64,000 bases of DNA from an uncultured Ectothiorhodospiraceae bacterium (lineage in GTDB: Bacteria > Pseudomonadota > Gammaproteobacteria > Nevskiales > Oceanococcaceae), in contig CAKZQS010000018.1 of NCBI GenBank assembly GCA_937141935.1, positions 22,836 through 86,835 of the forward strand, written 5' to 3'. Below are positions 19,890 to 29,686 of this stretch, piece by piece. How positions within the stretch are numbered: position 1 is the stretch's first letter; every line of letters starts with the position of its first letter. The position numbers and the translations under genes are program-made. The notes below the pieces were generated by a model, which made no database searches, had not been told where the DNA came from, and was given only the letters and a program-made list of their open reading frames with translations.

Positions 19890-22524
19890 GGCCGTCCACG
19901 ACGGCCGCGTACTGCGAGAGGACTACCAACCGCCGGCCTGGCTGGTGGAATCGGTGGAGCTGGAATTCGACCTGCGCGCGCCGCGTGGCGAGGACGGCGG
20001 CCACAGCGTCGACGTGCTCTGCCGGCAGCGCCTGCGTTCCCGCGATGGCCGCTCCGGGCCGCTGCGCCTGGACGGGCGCGAGCTGGAGCTGCGCCGCCTG
20101 CGCATCGACGGCGACGAGCCCACCGCAGGCAGTTGGCGGCTGACGCCGGATGCTCTGGAGTTCGACGACTTCCCGGCGGCGGCCACGCTGGAAACCGTGG
20201 CGCGCCTGAATCCCTTCGCCAATGCCAGCCTGGAGGGCCTGTACGGCTCGGAGGGGCTGCTGTGCACCCAGTGCGAAGCCCATGGCTTCTCGCGCATCAC
20301 CTGGTTCATGGATCGCCCGGATGTGCTCAGCACCTACCGGGTCGAAATCCTCGCGGATGCCACGCGCTACCCGGTGCTGCTCAGCAATGGCAACCGCCTG
20401 GCGCTGGAGCAGGAGGGCGACAGCCTGCGCGCGGTGTGGGAAGACCCGCACCCCAAGCCCTGCTACCTCTTCGCGCTGGTGGCCGGCGACCTGGCCTGCG
20501 TGCGCGACAGCCATCGCACGCCCTCGGGCCGCGACGTCGCCATCGAGTTCTGGTGCGACTACGGCCTGGAAGACCAGCTCGCCCATGCGGTGGACTCGCT
20601 GAAGAACGCGATGGCCTTTGACGAATCCGTCTACGGCCGCGAATACGATCTGGACCTGTACATGGTCGTCGTCGCCCGCGCCTTCAACATGGGCGCGATG
20701 GAAAACAAGGGCCTGAACATCTTCAACCCCAAGTGCGTGCTGGCCCACCCGCGCACCGCCACCGACGAGGACCACGTCGTGGTCGAGGCCGTGGTGGCGC
20801 ATGAGTACCTGCACAACTGGACCGGCAACCGCATCACCTGCCGCGACTGGTTCCAGCTGGCCCTGAAGGAGGGGCTCACAGTCTTCCGCGAGCAGGTCTT
20901 CTCGGCCGCGCATGCCGGCGGCAGCGCGCAGCGCATCAACGAGGTGCGGCTGCTCAAGAGCCGCCAGTTCGTCGAGGACGCCGGCCCGCTGTCGCACCCG
21001 GTGCGGCCCGTGTCCTACGTGGACATGAACAACTTCTACACGCTGACCGTGTACGAGAAGGGCGCCGAGCTGGTGCGCGTGCTGGCCGCCCTGGTGGGCG
21101 AGGCCGGCTTCACCGCCGGGCTGCAGCGCTACTTCGAGCGCCACGATGGCGACGCCGCCACGATCGAAGACTTCCTGGATTGCTTTGCCGACCCGCAGGG
21201 CGCCCCGGTACGCGAGTCGATGCTGCGCTGGTATGACCAGCCCGGCACGCCGCGGGTGCAATGGGCCGGCGCGGCCACCGACGCGCGCCACTACAGGCTG
21301 GAGCTGACCCAGCTGGCACCGGCCAACTGGGCCGGCCCCGCGGACTTCGCGCCGGTGCCGATCCCGCTGCGGGTTGCGTTGCTCGACGACGAGGGTCTGG
21401 TGCCGCTGGCCGACGGTGGCAGCGAAGCGGCGCTGACCCTGGCGGAGTCGCGTGGCGACTACACGCTGGAGGCCGCGCGGCCCTTCGTGGGCGAGCCGGT
21501 GGCCGTGGCCGGGGGCGCCTTCCCGGCGCCGGTGGTGCACCTGCAGCCGCAGCAGGCTACGGCGCTGCGCCTCGCGGCACGCGCCGCACCCGACCCGGTG
21601 AGCCGCTGGGAAGCCCAGCAGAAACGTTATCTGGCGGCCATCGAGGGCGCACTGGCCGGCCAGCCCTTGCCCGATTTCGCCGACCTGCGCGAGGGCTGCG
21701 GCGCCGATGCCGACCCGGCCGTGCTGGCCGAGATGCTGACGCCATCCGCGCCCGCCGCGCTGCTGGCGCAGGCCGAGGCGGGCGACCCGCTGGCGATTGT
21801 GGCCGCCCATGAAGCCGTCGAGGACGCGCTGGCGCACAGTCTGTGGCAGCAGCCGGCGCTGCTGGAGCCCTGGCTGGCGGCCGCCGAGCGGCCCTGGCGC
21901 TTCAATGCCGATGACGTGGGCCGCCGGCGCCTGGGGCTGCGGCTGCTGCAGCTGGGTTTGCGCGCCGGCGTCGCGGGGCTGGATACCCGCGCCGAGGGCT
22001 GGCTGGCCGAGGGCGACAACCTCAGCCTGCGCTTTGGCGCGCTGGCGGCGCTGGCCGAGGTGGAGCACCCGCGCCTGCAGGACGCGCTGGAGGCCTTTGA
22101 GGCGCGCCACGCCCGCGATGAACTGGTGCTCGACCGGGCCTGGGCGCTGCGCGCCCGGCATGCGGGCGCGGCCGGCCTGGAGGCGCTGCTGGCGCGGCCC
22201 GGCTTCGACCGCCGCTCGCCCAACCGCGTGCGGGCCGTGCTGGACACGCTGGCCCGGGCCAACCTGCGCGCCTTCTATGCCGAGGACGGTCAGGCGCAGG
22301 CCTTGTGGGCGCGTGAGCTGGTCGCCATCGACGCGCTGAACCCCCAACTCGCCGCGCGCCTGGTCGGCGCCGCCGAGACCATGGATCGGCTGGCCGAGCC
22401 CTGGCAGGGGCGCTTGCGGGCGACCCTGGCCGAGTTGCGCTCGCGCGCGCGCTCGGCGGCCGTGCACGAGCAGCTGCGCCGCCTGCTGGGTGAATCGGGC
22501 GCGGGTGGCGGGGCCGCTGGATAA
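19876..22524 (+). CDS. pepN: Aminopeptidase N (M1 zinc metallopeptidase)
   Basis: 882 aa using TTG 19876, supported by GGAGG at 19866-19870 with 5-nt spacing; another TTG lies at 19858. The start lies inside the upstream hydrolase gene (14-nt overlap). M1 signature residues are all present: GAMEN substrate motif at 273-277, HEYLH zinc ligands H309/H313 with catalytic E310, and the third ligand E332 in LKEGLTVFRE. The C-terminal ARM-like helical domain (about 540-882) completes the E. coli PepN layout (870 aa). It is the general broad-specificity aminopeptidase for cytoplasmic peptide turnover. Confidence 0.95.
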   Translation: MKNPEAVHDGRVLREDYQPPAWLVESVELEFDLRAPRGEDGGHSVDVLCRQRLRSRDGRSGPLRLDGRELELRRLRIDGDEPTAGSWRLTPDALEFDDFPAAATLETVARLNPFANASLEGLYGSEGLLCTQCEAHGFSRITWFMDRPDVLSTYRVEILADATRYPVLLSNGNRLALEQEGDSLRAVWEDPHPKPCYLFALVAGDLACVRDSHRTPSGRDVAIEFWCDYGLEDQLAHAVDSLKNAMAFDESVYGREYDLDLYMVVVARAFNMGAMENKGLNIFNPKCVLAHPRTATDEDHVVVEAVVAHEYLHNWTGNRITCRDWFQLALKEGLTVFREQVFSAAHAGGSAQRINEVRLLKSRQFVEDAGPLSHPVRPVSYVDMNNFYTLTVYEKGAELVRVLAALVGEAGFTAGLQRYFERHDGDAATIEDFLDCFADPQGAPVRESMLRWYDQPGTPRVQWAGAATDARHYRLELTQLAPANWAGPADFAPVPIPLRVALLDDEGLVPLADGGSEAALTLAESRGDYTLEAARPFVGEPVAVAGGAFPAPVVHLQPQQATALRLAARAAPDPVSRWEAQQKRYLAAIEGALAGQPLPDFADLREGCGADADPAVLAEMLTPSAPAALLAQAEAGDPLAIVAAHEAVEDALAHSLWQQPALLEPWLAAAERPWRFNADDVGRRRLGLRLLQLGLRAGVAGLDTRAEGWLAEGDNLSLRFGALAALAEVEHPRLQDALEAFEARHARDELVLDRAWALRARHAGAAGLEALLARPGFDRRSPNRVRAVLDTLARANLRAFYAEDGQAQALWARELVAIDALNPQLAARLVGAAETMDRLAEPWQGRLRATLAELRSRARSAAVHEQLRRLLGESGAGGGAAG

Positions 22525-22578
22525 GCCCCGTCGGGTGGCGGCGGCCGGCCGCGGGCCCGGTGTGCCGGGCCGCGGGCG

Positions 22579-22607
22579 TAGTCATCGTAGTGTCATCATG
22601 GCGTCAC
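22579..22607 (+). promoter_or_regulatory. Pho box, three tandem units
   Basis: TAGTCAT (22579-22585), GTGTCAT (22590-22596) and GCGTCAC (22601-22607) are 7-mers of the CTGTCAT type separated by 4-nt spacers, an exact 11-nt period. This is the PhoB operator layout, 26 nt before the phoB start, and implies autoregulation under phosphate limitation. Confidence 0.75.
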
Positions 22608-22632
22608 AGGATATTGCCGAGTCCTTTCGCCG

Positions 22633-23340
22633 ATGACCCACATGTACGGCCGACATATCCTGATCGTCGAAGACGAAGAGCCGATCCGCAACCTGGTCCG
22701 CTTCGCGCTGGAGCGCGAGGACTATCAGGTGCTGGAGGCCGGCACGGCCCAGGAGGGGCGGCTGGCCATCGCCGACGTGCGCCCCGACCTGATCCTGATG
22801 GACTGGATGCTGCCCGGCGTCAGCGGGCTCGATTTTGCCCGCGAGCTCAAGTCCAGCGAGGCCTTCTGCGATATCCCGATCATCATGCTCACGGCGCGTG
22901 GTGAGGAGGAGGACAAGGTCCGCGGCCTGTACGCCGGCTGCGACGACTACATGACCAAGCCTTTCTCGGCCGCCGAGCTGGTGGCCCGTATCCATGCGGT
23001 GCTGCGGCGCAGCCACGTGGGCGGCCTGGATGCGCCGATTGAGGTCGGGGACATCTCGGTCGACGTCGCCGCGCAGCGGGTCAGCATCAAGGGCACGCCG
23101 CTGTCGCTGGGGCCCACCGAATATCGCCTGCTGCATTTTTTCTGCACCCACCCCGAGCGGGCCTACACCCGCGAGCAGGTGCTGGACCGGGTCTGGGGGC
23201 AGAACGTCTACGTCGAGGAGCGCACGGTCGACGTGCATATCCGCCGGCTGCGCAAGGCGCTGGCGCCCTTTGGCTGCGATGCGCTGATCCAGACGGTGCG
23301 CGGCACCGGCTACCGCTTCTCGACCCGCCCGGCGGCCTGA
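22633..23340 (+). CDS. phoB: Phosphate regulon response regulator PhoB
   Basis: 235 aa (or 232 aa from the ATG at 22642). The receiver domain (residues ~5-120) has the acidic pocket VEDEE and the phospho-acceptor Asp in LILMDWML (D57), the Thr of MLTARG, and Lys in MTKPFS. The OmpR-type winged helix (about 135-235) has TEYRLLHFF, EQVLDRVWG and VDVHIRRLRKAL. Wording such as IRNLVRFALERED and GTGYRFS is PhoB-like. No phoR follows; the next gene is PBP1b, so the sensor must be elsewhere. A Pho box lies upstream. Confidence 0.9.
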   Translation: MTHMYGRHILIVEDEEPIRNLVRFALEREDYQVLEAGTAQEGRLAIADVRPDLILMDWMLPGVSGLDFARELKSSEAFCDIPIIMLTARGEEEDKVRGLYAGCDDYMTKPFSAAELVARIHAVLRRSHVGGLDAPIEVGDISVDVAAQRVSIKGTPLSLGPTEYRLLHFFCTHPERAYTREQVLDRVWGQNVYVEERTVDVHIRRLRKALAPFGCDALIQTVRGTGYRFSTRPAA

Positions 23341-23422
23341 TCGGGCAGGGCCGGCGCGGCTGCGGCCGCGCCTTTGGTCACGGCCGTCTTCGGCGCTGTC
23401 TGCGGGCGGCTACACTGCGCCC

Positions 23423-25675
23423 GTGAAACGCCGAATCCTGATGCTGGCGCTGCTGCTGGGCGCGCTGGCCTTCCTCGCCTTTACCGTGCTGATCTACCAC
23501 AGCGACCGGACTGTGCGGCAGCGCTTTTCCTCGGCCCGCTGGGTGGCGCCGGCGCAAGTCTATGCCGCGCCTCAGGAGCTGTACTCCGGCGCACCGCTGT
23601 CGGCCGACGCGCTGGAGGCGGCGCTGCTGCGGCTGGGCTATCGCGAGCGCGAGGCGGACCCCGAGGGGCCCGGCGAGTATCAGCGCAGCGGCCAGGGCCT
23701 GCACCTGTGGCGGCGCGCCTTTGTGCTGGGCGACCAGCGCGAGCCGGAGCTGCAGTTGCAGACCCGCCACGCCGGTGGCGCACTAAGCACGCTGCGGGCC
23801 CACGGCGGCGGCAGCCTGGCGCTGGAGCGGCTGGAGCCCGAGCGCATCGGCTCCTTGTATCCCGCACAGGGCGAAGACCGTGAGCTGCTGCAGCTGGAGG
23901 ACTGGCCGCCGGGGCTGCTCGAGGGCCTGCTGGCCGTGGAGGACCAGCGCTTCTACCGCCACCCCGGCGTCGACCCGCAGGGCCTGGCGCGCGCCTTTGT
24001 GCGCAACATGCGGGCGGGGCGCGTCGTCGAGGGCGGGTCCACGCTGACCCAGCAGCTGGTCAAGAACCTGTTCCTGAGCAACGAGCGCAGCCTGCCACGC
24101 AAGGCCCGCGAGGCCGTGATGGCGTTGCTGCTGGAATGGCATTTCGACAAGCAGGCGATACTCGAGGCCTACGGCAACGAGGTCTACCTGGGCCAGGACG
24201 GGCAGCGCGCGATCCACGGCTTTGGTCTGGGCAGCCGCTTCTGGTTCTCCAAGCCCCTGGCCGAACTCAACACGGCCGAGCTGGCGCTGCTGGTGGGCAT
24301 GGTCAAGGGCCCCTCGGCCTTCAACCCGGTGCGCAACCCCGAATCCGCCACCGCGCGGCGCAATGTGGTGCTGCGTGTCTGGCACGAGCAGGGTCTGATC
24401 GACTCGCAGCAGCTCGCCGAGGCGGAGGCCGCCGAGCTGGGCATCGTGCAGGGCGGCCGCCAGCGGCATACGACGACCGCCTTTCTCGATCTGGTGCGGC
24501 GCGAGCTGCGTCGCGACTTTCCCGAACAGGCGTTGACCTACGACGGGCTGCAGATCCACACCCACCTCGACCCCCAGCTCCAGGCCCTGGCCGAGGAGGC
24601 GGTGCGCGAGACGGTGCCCGCGCTGCGCGAGCGCGGCGGCGAGGGGCTGCAGGCGGCGCTGGTGGCCACCGGTGTGGCGGATGGGCGCATCAAGGCCCTG
24701 GTGGGCTCGGCCGAGCCGGGCCGGGCCGGCTTCAACCACGCCCTGGATGCGCGCCGGCAGATCGGCTCGCTGGTGAAGCCGGCGGTGTACTACACCGCGC
24801 TGAGCCGGCCGCGCGACTACACGCTGGTCACCTCGCTGGTGGACAGCCCCTTCGAGATCACCCTGCCCAATGGCGATCGCTGGGCGCCGCGCAACTTCAG
24901 CGGCGAGTCGCATGGCGAGGTGCCGCTGTATCAGGCGCTGGCCAAGTCCTACAACCAGTCCACCGCGCGCTTGGCGCTGGAACTGGGCATCCCCGCCGTG
25001 GTGCGCACGCTGCGCGACATGGGCGTGCAGGGCGCGATTCCGGCCGTGCCGGCGCTCGCGCTGGGCGCGCTGGAGCTGTCGCCACTCGAAGTCGCCGGCG
25101 TGTACACCACGCTGGCCGCCGGCGGCTACCCCAGCCGTCTGCGGGCGATTGCCGGCGTCTACGAGGCCGACGGCGAGGCCCTGTTGCGCGACGAGCTGCG
25201 GCTGCAGCGCGGGCTGGATCGCAAGGTGGCGCACCTGGTGCACTGGGCGCTGGCGCGCACGCTGATCGAAGGCACCGCGCGCAGCTCGCGGCAATATCTC
25301 AGCCCCACGCGGATGCTCGCCGGCAAGACCGGCACCTCCGATGGCCAGCGCGACGCCTGGTTCGCCGGTTATGGCGGCAGCCTGCAGGCCACCGTCTGGG
25401 TGGGGCAGGGGGACAACCGCAAGATGGATCTGACGGGTGCCAGCGGCGCCATGCCGATCTGGGCCCGCTTCATGGAGGCGGCGCAGGCCGAAGCCATCGC
25501 CTTGCGCAGCCCGCCGGGCGTGGTGCTGCAAACGGTCGACCCCGACAGCGGCCTGCCCGCCGACAAGGGCTGCCGTACACTGTTGCCGGTGCCCTTTGTC
25601 GAGGGCAGCGTCCCCGAGCGCCGTGCGCCCTGTGCCCGCACCCGCAGCCGCTCCTGGTTTGACGGATTGTTCTGA
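23423..25675 (+). CDS. mrcB: Bifunctional penicillin-binding protein 1B (transglycosylase/transpeptidase)
   Basis: 750 aa from GTG 23423. There is one N-terminal TM helix (about 5-25, LMLALLLGALAFLAFTVLIY). A glycosyltransferase GT51 domain has the catalytic Glu in LLAVEDQRFYRHPG plus EGGSTLTQQLVKNLFLS and AYGNEVYLGQ. A transpeptidase domain has SxxK as S449-L-V-K452 (QIGSLVKPAVYY), SxN as SYNQS and KTG in GKTGTSDGQRDAWF. It polymerises and crosslinks peptidoglycan at the inner membrane. A TACACT box at 23411-23416 lies so close to the GTG that a nearly leaderless transcript is possible. The lipoprotein gene downstream overlaps by one base. Confidence 0.95.
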   Translation: MKRRILMLALLLGALAFLAFTVLIYHSDRTVRQRFSSARWVAPAQVYAAPQELYSGAPLSADALEAALLRLGYREREADPEGPGEYQRSGQGLHLWRRAFVLGDQREPELQLQTRHAGGALSTLRAHGGGSLALERLEPERIGSLYPAQGEDRELLQLEDWPPGLLEGLLAVEDQRFYRHPGVDPQGLARAFVRNMRAGRVVEGGSTLTQQLVKNLFLSNERSLPRKAREAVMALLLEWHFDKQAILEAYGNEVYLGQDGQRAIHGFGLGSRFWFSKPLAELNTAELALLVGMVKGPSAFNPVRNPESATARRNVVLRVWHEQGLIDSQQLAEAEAAELGIVQGGRQRHTTTAFLDLVRRELRRDFPEQALTYDGLQIHTHLDPQLQALAEEAVRETVPALRERGGEGLQAALVATGVADGRIKALVGSAEPGRAGFNHALDARRQIGSLVKPAVYYTALSRPRDYTLVTSLVDSPFEITLPNGDRWAPRNFSGESHGEVPLYQALAKSYNQSTARLALELGIPAVVRTLRDMGVQGAIPAVPALALGALELSPLEVAGVYTTLAAGGYPSRLRAIAGVYEADGEALLRDELRLQRGLDRKVAHLVHWALARTLIEGTARSSRQYLSPTRMLAGKTGTSDGQRDAWFAGYGGSLQATVWVGQGDNRKMDLTGASGAMPIWARFMEAAQAEAIALRSPPGVVLQTVDPDSGLPADKGCRTLLPVPFVEGSVPERRAPCARTRSRSWFDGLF

Positions 25676-26226
25676 TGCTCAAAATTGCCGCCCTGCCGAC
25701 CCTCCTGGCCCTGAGTCTGCTGCTCGGTGGCTGCGCCACCTCATCCAACTCCGGCCCCTCCTGGCCCTGGCCGGACGAGCCCAGTTCCGACTCCGGTCGC
25801 TATGGCGACCGCGGCGACGCACCGCCGCCACCGCGCGACTCCGGCCCGGGCGAGATGCGCCGCGCCGAGGAGCTGCCGCCGGCCGAACAGATGCTCGTGG
25901 CCAGCAACGACGCCGGCCAGAGCCTGCTCGACGACGCCCGTGGCGCCCGCGCCGGCGGCGACGCCGGTCGCGCCGCCAGCCTGCTCGAGCGCGGCATCTC
26001 CATCGCGCCGCGCGATGCGGTGCTGTGGTACGAGCTGGCCGAGACCCGGCGCCAGCAAGGCCGCTTGGACGACGCCGAAACCCTGGCCCTGCGCGCCTTG
26101 GAGTACGCCTGGGAAGGCGAGGCCGTCAACGCCTACAGCTGGGCCCTGATCGCCGACGTGCGCGAGGCCCGTGGCGACACGCAGGGTGCCGCCCGTGCGC
26201 GGGAGAAGGCGACGCTGCGGCTGTAG
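25675..26226 (+). CDS. TPR-containing lipoprotein
   Basis: 183 aa. ATG 25675 overlaps the mrcB stop (TGATG). The signal peptide MLKIAALPTLLALSLLLGGC has a lipobox (LLGGC) with lipidated C20. A low-complexity Ser/Pro/Asp segment follows. Residues ~80-175 form tandem TPR-like helices (AGRAASLLERGISIAPRDAV, LWYELAETRRQQGRLDDAE). The position after PBP1b suggests an outer-membrane lipoprotein helping the synthase, comparable in role to LpoB but not similar in sequence; the role is inference. Confidence 0.8.
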   Translation: MLKIAALPTLLALSLLLGGCATSSNSGPSWPWPDEPSSDSGRYGDRGDAPPPPRDSGPGEMRRAEELPPAEQMLVASNDAGQSLLDDARGARAGGDAGRAASLLERGISIAPRDAVLWYELAETRRQQGRLDDAETLALRALEYAWEGEAVNAYSWALIADVREARGDTQGAARAREKATLRL

Positions 26227-26327
26227 CGCCGTGGCCTGGGCCCACCCCGATCTGGCGGCCTGCCAGCACGCCGAGGCCCCACGGGGCCTGCTGACGCCAC
26301 GCCCCCCTGCCAAGGACCACTAGCGTC

Positions 26328-28244
26328 GTGCACGACGATCCCGTCGCCGACTTCGGGCCGGAGGGCCCGCTCGCCCGGCAACTCCCGCACTACCGCCCCC
26401 GCGAGGGCCAGCTGCAGATGGCGGCCGACGTGGCCGACGCGCTGTGGCAGCAGTCGGCGTTGGTCGCCGAGGCGGGCACCGGCGTCGGCAAGACCTATGC
26501 CTACCTGGTCCCGCTGCTGCGCGATGGGCGCCGCGCCATCGTGGCCACGCACACCCGCAGCCTGCAGGATCAGCTGTACTTTCAGGACCTGCCACGGCTG
26601 CAGGCCGCGCTGGGCACGCGCGCGGCCGTCGCCTTGCTGAAGGGCCGCGGCAACTACTACTGCCACCAGCGCGCCGAGACCGCGCGACCGCGCGACCGCG
26701 GCGACGGCGCCGTGCTCGCGGCCTTGCGGCAGTGGGTGGCGCAGCACGAGTCCGGAGACCTGGATCAGTTCGACGGCCTGCCGGCCGACTGGCCGCTGAA
26801 AAGCCAGGTCACGTCCACGGTCGACAACTGCCTGGGTCATGACTGCCCATTTATCGAGCAGTGCTGCGTTTACCGGGCCCGCGCGCAGGCGGCCAAGGCG
26901 CAGGTCGTCGTGGCCAACCACCACTTGCTGGCCGCCGACCTGGCGCTGAAGGATCGCGGCTTCGGTGATTTGCTCGCGCGCGCCGCGGCGGTGGTTGTCG
27001 ACGAGGCGCACAAGTGGCCGGAGGTACTGGGCCTGTTTTTTGGCTTTGTCGTCTCCAGCTACCAGCTGCACGAGATCTATGCCGACTGGCAGGCCCTGGA
27101 GCTGCCCTGGGGCGAACTGGAGGCGCCGTTGCTGGCGGTTCTGGATGCCAGCGCCGAACTGCAGCGCGCCGTGCCCAGCCAGCCCGAGCGCCTGGACCGC
27201 AGCCAGGCGCTGGAGGACGCGGCCTTTGCCGAACGACTGCGGGGCCTGCAGGCCGCGCTGGACGAGGTCGCCCAGCGGGCGAGCCGGGCGGCCCAGGGGC
27301 CGGCGCAGAGCGCGCTGGCCGCCCGCCTGATGCAGGTCTACGAGGCCTGTGCCAACTGGGAAACGGCGGCCGCCGAGGCGGCCATCTGCTGGGCCCAACG
27401 CAGCCGGCGCGGCTACACGCTGCACAGCCTGCCGCTGGACGTCAGCCGGCTCAGCCAGGCCGGCTTCGCCGCGCAGCAGGCCAGCTGGGTCTTCGTCTCC
27501 GCCACGCTGTCGCTGGGCGGGGACTTTGGCTATTTCGTCGAGCGCCTGGGCCTGCAGGAGGCGCATTGCGCCCGCTACCCCAGCCCCTTCGAACACCATC
27601 GCCAGGGCCGGCTGTACGTGCCGCGTGGCCCGGGCGCCCCCGGCTATGGCCTGGCGCATACCCAGGCCGTCATCGCGCAGGCGCTGCCGTTGATCGACGT
27701 GGCCGGCGGTGGCAGCTTCGTGCTTTGCACCTCGCGCCGCGCCGTGGAAGAGGCGGCGCGGCTGCTGCGCGAGGCGCGCCCGGCACTGCGGGTGCTGGTC
27801 CAGGGCGAGGAGGCCAATGGCCTGCTGCTGGAGCGCTTTCGCCGCGACGGCGCCGCGGTGCTGGTCGGCTCGGCCAGCTTCTGGGAGGGCGTGGACGTGC
27901 CCGGCGACGCGCTGCGGCTGGTGGTCATCGACCGCTTGCCCTTCGCGCCGCAAAACGACCCGGTCTATGCCGCCAGGCGGCGGCTGGTCGAGGCGCGGGG
28001 GCTGTCCGCCTTCATGCGCGTGGACCTGCCACCGGCCGCCGTGGCGCTGCAGCAGGCGGTGGGCCGGCTGATCCGCAGCGAGGCCGATCACGGCGTGGTC
28101 ATGCTGGGCGACCGCCGGCTGCTCAGCAAGGGCTATGGGCGCACGCTGCGCGCCAGCCTGCCGGCCTTTCCGCTGATCGAGGACGAGACCCGCGCCGTGG
28201 ATTTTCTGCGTGACACGGCCGGTGGGGCGGCCATCAGTGCCTGA
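26328..28244 (+). CDS. yoaA: DinG-family Fe-S DNA helicase (YoaA-like)
   Basis: 638 aa from GTG 26328, the usual YoaA length. Superfamily 2 XPD-like helicase: Walker A AEAGTGVGKT (K55), then the four-Cys Fe-S region (NYYCHQR ... NCLGHDCPFIEQCCVYR), Walker B VDEAHKW, and C-terminal motifs ASFWEGVDVPGDAL and QAVGRLIRSEADHG. It likely unwinds DNA in repair and replication-fork recovery and needs a 4Fe-4S cluster. The downstream tsaB overlaps by 8 nt, the same neighbour order as yoaA/tsaB in E. coli. Confidence 0.92.
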   Translation: MHDDPVADFGPEGPLARQLPHYRPREGQLQMAADVADALWQQSALVAEAGTGVGKTYAYLVPLLRDGRRAIVATHTRSLQDQLYFQDLPRLQAALGTRAAVALLKGRGNYYCHQRAETARPRDRGDGAVLAALRQWVAQHESGDLDQFDGLPADWPLKSQVTSTVDNCLGHDCPFIEQCCVYRARAQAAKAQVVVANHHLLAADLALKDRGFGDLLARAAAVVVDEAHKWPEVLGLFFGFVVSSYQLHEIYADWQALELPWGELEAPLLAVLDASAELQRAVPSQPERLDRSQALEDAAFAERLRGLQAALDEVAQRASRAAQGPAQSALAARLMQVYEACANWETAAAEAAICWAQRSRRGYTLHSLPLDVSRLSQAGFAAQQASWVFVSATLSLGGDFGYFVERLGLQEAHCARYPSPFEHHRQGRLYVPRGPGAPGYGLAHTQAVIAQALPLIDVAGGGSFVLCTSRRAVEEAARLLREARPALRVLVQGEEANGLLLERFRRDGAAVLVGSASFWEGVDVPGDALRLVVIDRLPFAPQNDPVYAARRRLVEARGLSAFMRVDLPPAAVALQQAVGRLIRSEADHGVVMLGDRRLLSKGYGRTLRASLPAFPLIEDETRAVDFLRDTAGGAAISA

Positions 28245-28938
28245 GCGCGAGGTCGTACTCGGTATCGAGACCGCCAACGGGCGCAGTTCGCTGTGCCTGA
28301 GTGCGGGCGGCGCCGTGCTGGCAGAGGCGCAATGCGAGCGGCGCGACGCACTGGGCTGGCTGCGTGGCAGCGTGCCGCAACTGCTGGCCCAGGCCGGGGT
28401 GGCCGGCAGCGAGCTGGCGGCGTTGGCCGTGAGCCATGGCCCCGGAGCGCTGACCGGCGTGCGGGTGGGCGTGGCCTATGCCCAGGGGCTGGCCCTGGCC
28501 TGGCGGCGGCCGCTGGTGGGCATCAACACCCTGCATGCGCTGGCATGGTCGGCGTGGCAGGCGGCGGGCGATGTGGCCGTACCGCTATCGGTGGCGCTGG
28601 ATGCCCGCATGGGCGAGATTTACGAGTGGCATGGCGCCGCGCTGCCGCCGGCCAACGACGAGCCCGGCGACCGCCTGGCCGCCCCGCAGCCGCCGGCCGG
28701 CATTGCGCTCTATGCCGGGCCCGGCTGGGAGGCTTATGCCGAGCAGTTGCCGGCGCAGTCCACCTTGCTGCCCGGCCTGCTGCCGCAGGCGCAGGCCGTG
28801 TCGGTTCTGGGGGCGCAGGCCCACGCGGCCGGCCTGAGCGCCCCGCCTGCGGATCTGGCCATCCGCTACCTGCGCGAACAGGTGGCGCAGGTACCCCGGC
28901 GGGTCAGCGCCGGCGGCCGCGCCAGCCCGGGCGGCTGA
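28237..28938 (+). CDS. tsaB: tRNA threonylcarbamoyladenosine biosynthesis protein TsaB
   Basis: 233 aa from GTG 28237 (inside the helicase stop region); a GTG at 28210 is also in frame. Partner of TsaD/TsaE for the t6A37 modification of ANN-decoding tRNAs. Motifs are [38 protein letters not shown] and [12 protein letters not shown]. Length equals E. coli TsaB (231 aa). The C-terminus ([14 protein letters not shown]) is typical. Confidence 0.93.
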   Translation: MPEREVVLGIETANGRSSLCLSAGGAVLAEAQCERRDALGWLRGSVPQLLAQAGVAGSELAALAVSHGPGALTGVRVGVAYAQGLALAWRRPLVGINTLHALAWSAWQAAGDVAVPLSVALDARMGEIYEWHGAALPPANDEPGDRLAAPQPPAGIALYAGPGWEAYAEQLPAQSTLLPGLLPQAQAVSVLGAQAHAAGLSAPPADLAIRYLREQVAQVPRRVSAGGRASPGG

Positions 28939-29060
28939 ACAGCGGCCAGTGCCGGGTCACCGATGGCCGGGCCGGCGCTCGCCGTGCCAGGGATCACCCG
29001 CCCACCGAATCGCGCCGCAGGCTGTGCGAGACTGCGCTTTTGCCCGCGAAGGAGGCCGCG

Positions 29061-29579
29061 ATGCTCTACCACCTCGAAGGACCCAAGCCCGAAGCCGATG
29101 CCAGCGCCTGGGTGGCGCCGAACGCCACGGTGATCGGCGATGTGCACCTGCAGGCCGAGTCCAGCGTCTGGTTCAACGTGGTGATCCGCGGCGATAACGA
29201 CCGCATCACCATCGGCGCCCGCAGCAACGTGCAGGACGGCAGCGTGCTGCACACCGATGGCGGCATCCGCCTGAACGTGGGCGAGGGCGTCACCATCGGC
29301 CACCAGGCCATGCTGCATGGCTGCACCATCGGCGACAACACGCTGGTGGGGATTCAGGCGGTCATCCTGAACCGCGCGGTCATCGGCCGCGATTGCCTGA
29401 TTGGCGCCGGCGCGTTGATCCCCGAAGGCAAGGTGATCCCCGATGGCTCGCTGGTGATGGGCAGCCCCGGCAAGGTGGTGCGTGAGCTCAACCCGCAGGA
29501 GCGGCAGATGCTGCAGTTGTCGGCGGCGCACTACGTCCACAACGCGCAGCGCTACCGCGACAAGCTGGCGCCGGCTTAG
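29061..29579 (+). CDS. yrdA: Gamma-class carbonic anhydrase-like hexapeptide protein (YrdA family)
   Basis: 172 aa from ATG 29061 with AAGGAGG at 29049-29055. A left-handed beta helix of hexapeptide repeats runs through [20 protein letters not shown] and [19 protein letters not shown]. Zinc-type His residues are in [23 protein letters not shown], as in gamma carbonic anhydrases. C-terminal helices ([20 protein letters not shown]) close the trimer. Carbonic anhydrase activity is not established for the YrdA branch. Between it and tsaB are 122 nt with no other gene. Confidence 0.92.
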   Translation: MLYHLEGPKPEADASAWVAPNATVIGDVHLQAESSVWFNVVIRGDNDRITIGARSNVQDGSVLHTDGGIRLNVGEGVTIGHQAMLHGCTIGDNTLVGIQAVILNRAVIGRDCLIGAGALIPEGKVIPDGSLVMGSPGKVVRELNPQERQMLQLSAAHYVHNAQRYRDKLAPA

Positions 29580-29613
29580 GCCGCCGCCGGCGGGAAATCA
29601 TCAGTAACAGCCT

Positions 29614-29634
29614 CGGCCCGCCTCTGGCGGGCCG
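29614..29634. terminator. Hairpin between convergent yrdA and rsmJ
   Basis: A perfect 9-bp stem CGGCCCGCC / GGCGGGCCG with loop TCT lies between two convergent genes. There is no strong T-tract on either side, so its terminator role comes mainly from its location. Confidence 0.5.
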
Positions 29635-29686
29635 GGGTCTCACACACTCTCAGCCAGCCTTCGCGGGCCACGATTCCAAACCGGCC

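Noticed and set aside
19660..22467. A 935-aa reading frame antisense to pepN
   Set aside because: It is the shadow of the strongly supported PepN frame, with the Arg/His/Gln-rich composition typical of GC-rich antisense frames.
28210..28236. The upstream GTG as the tsaB start
   Set aside because: The added residues TRPVGRPS are not part of TsaB; GTG 28237 gives the family's normal N-terminus, though the upstream GTG cannot be excluded.
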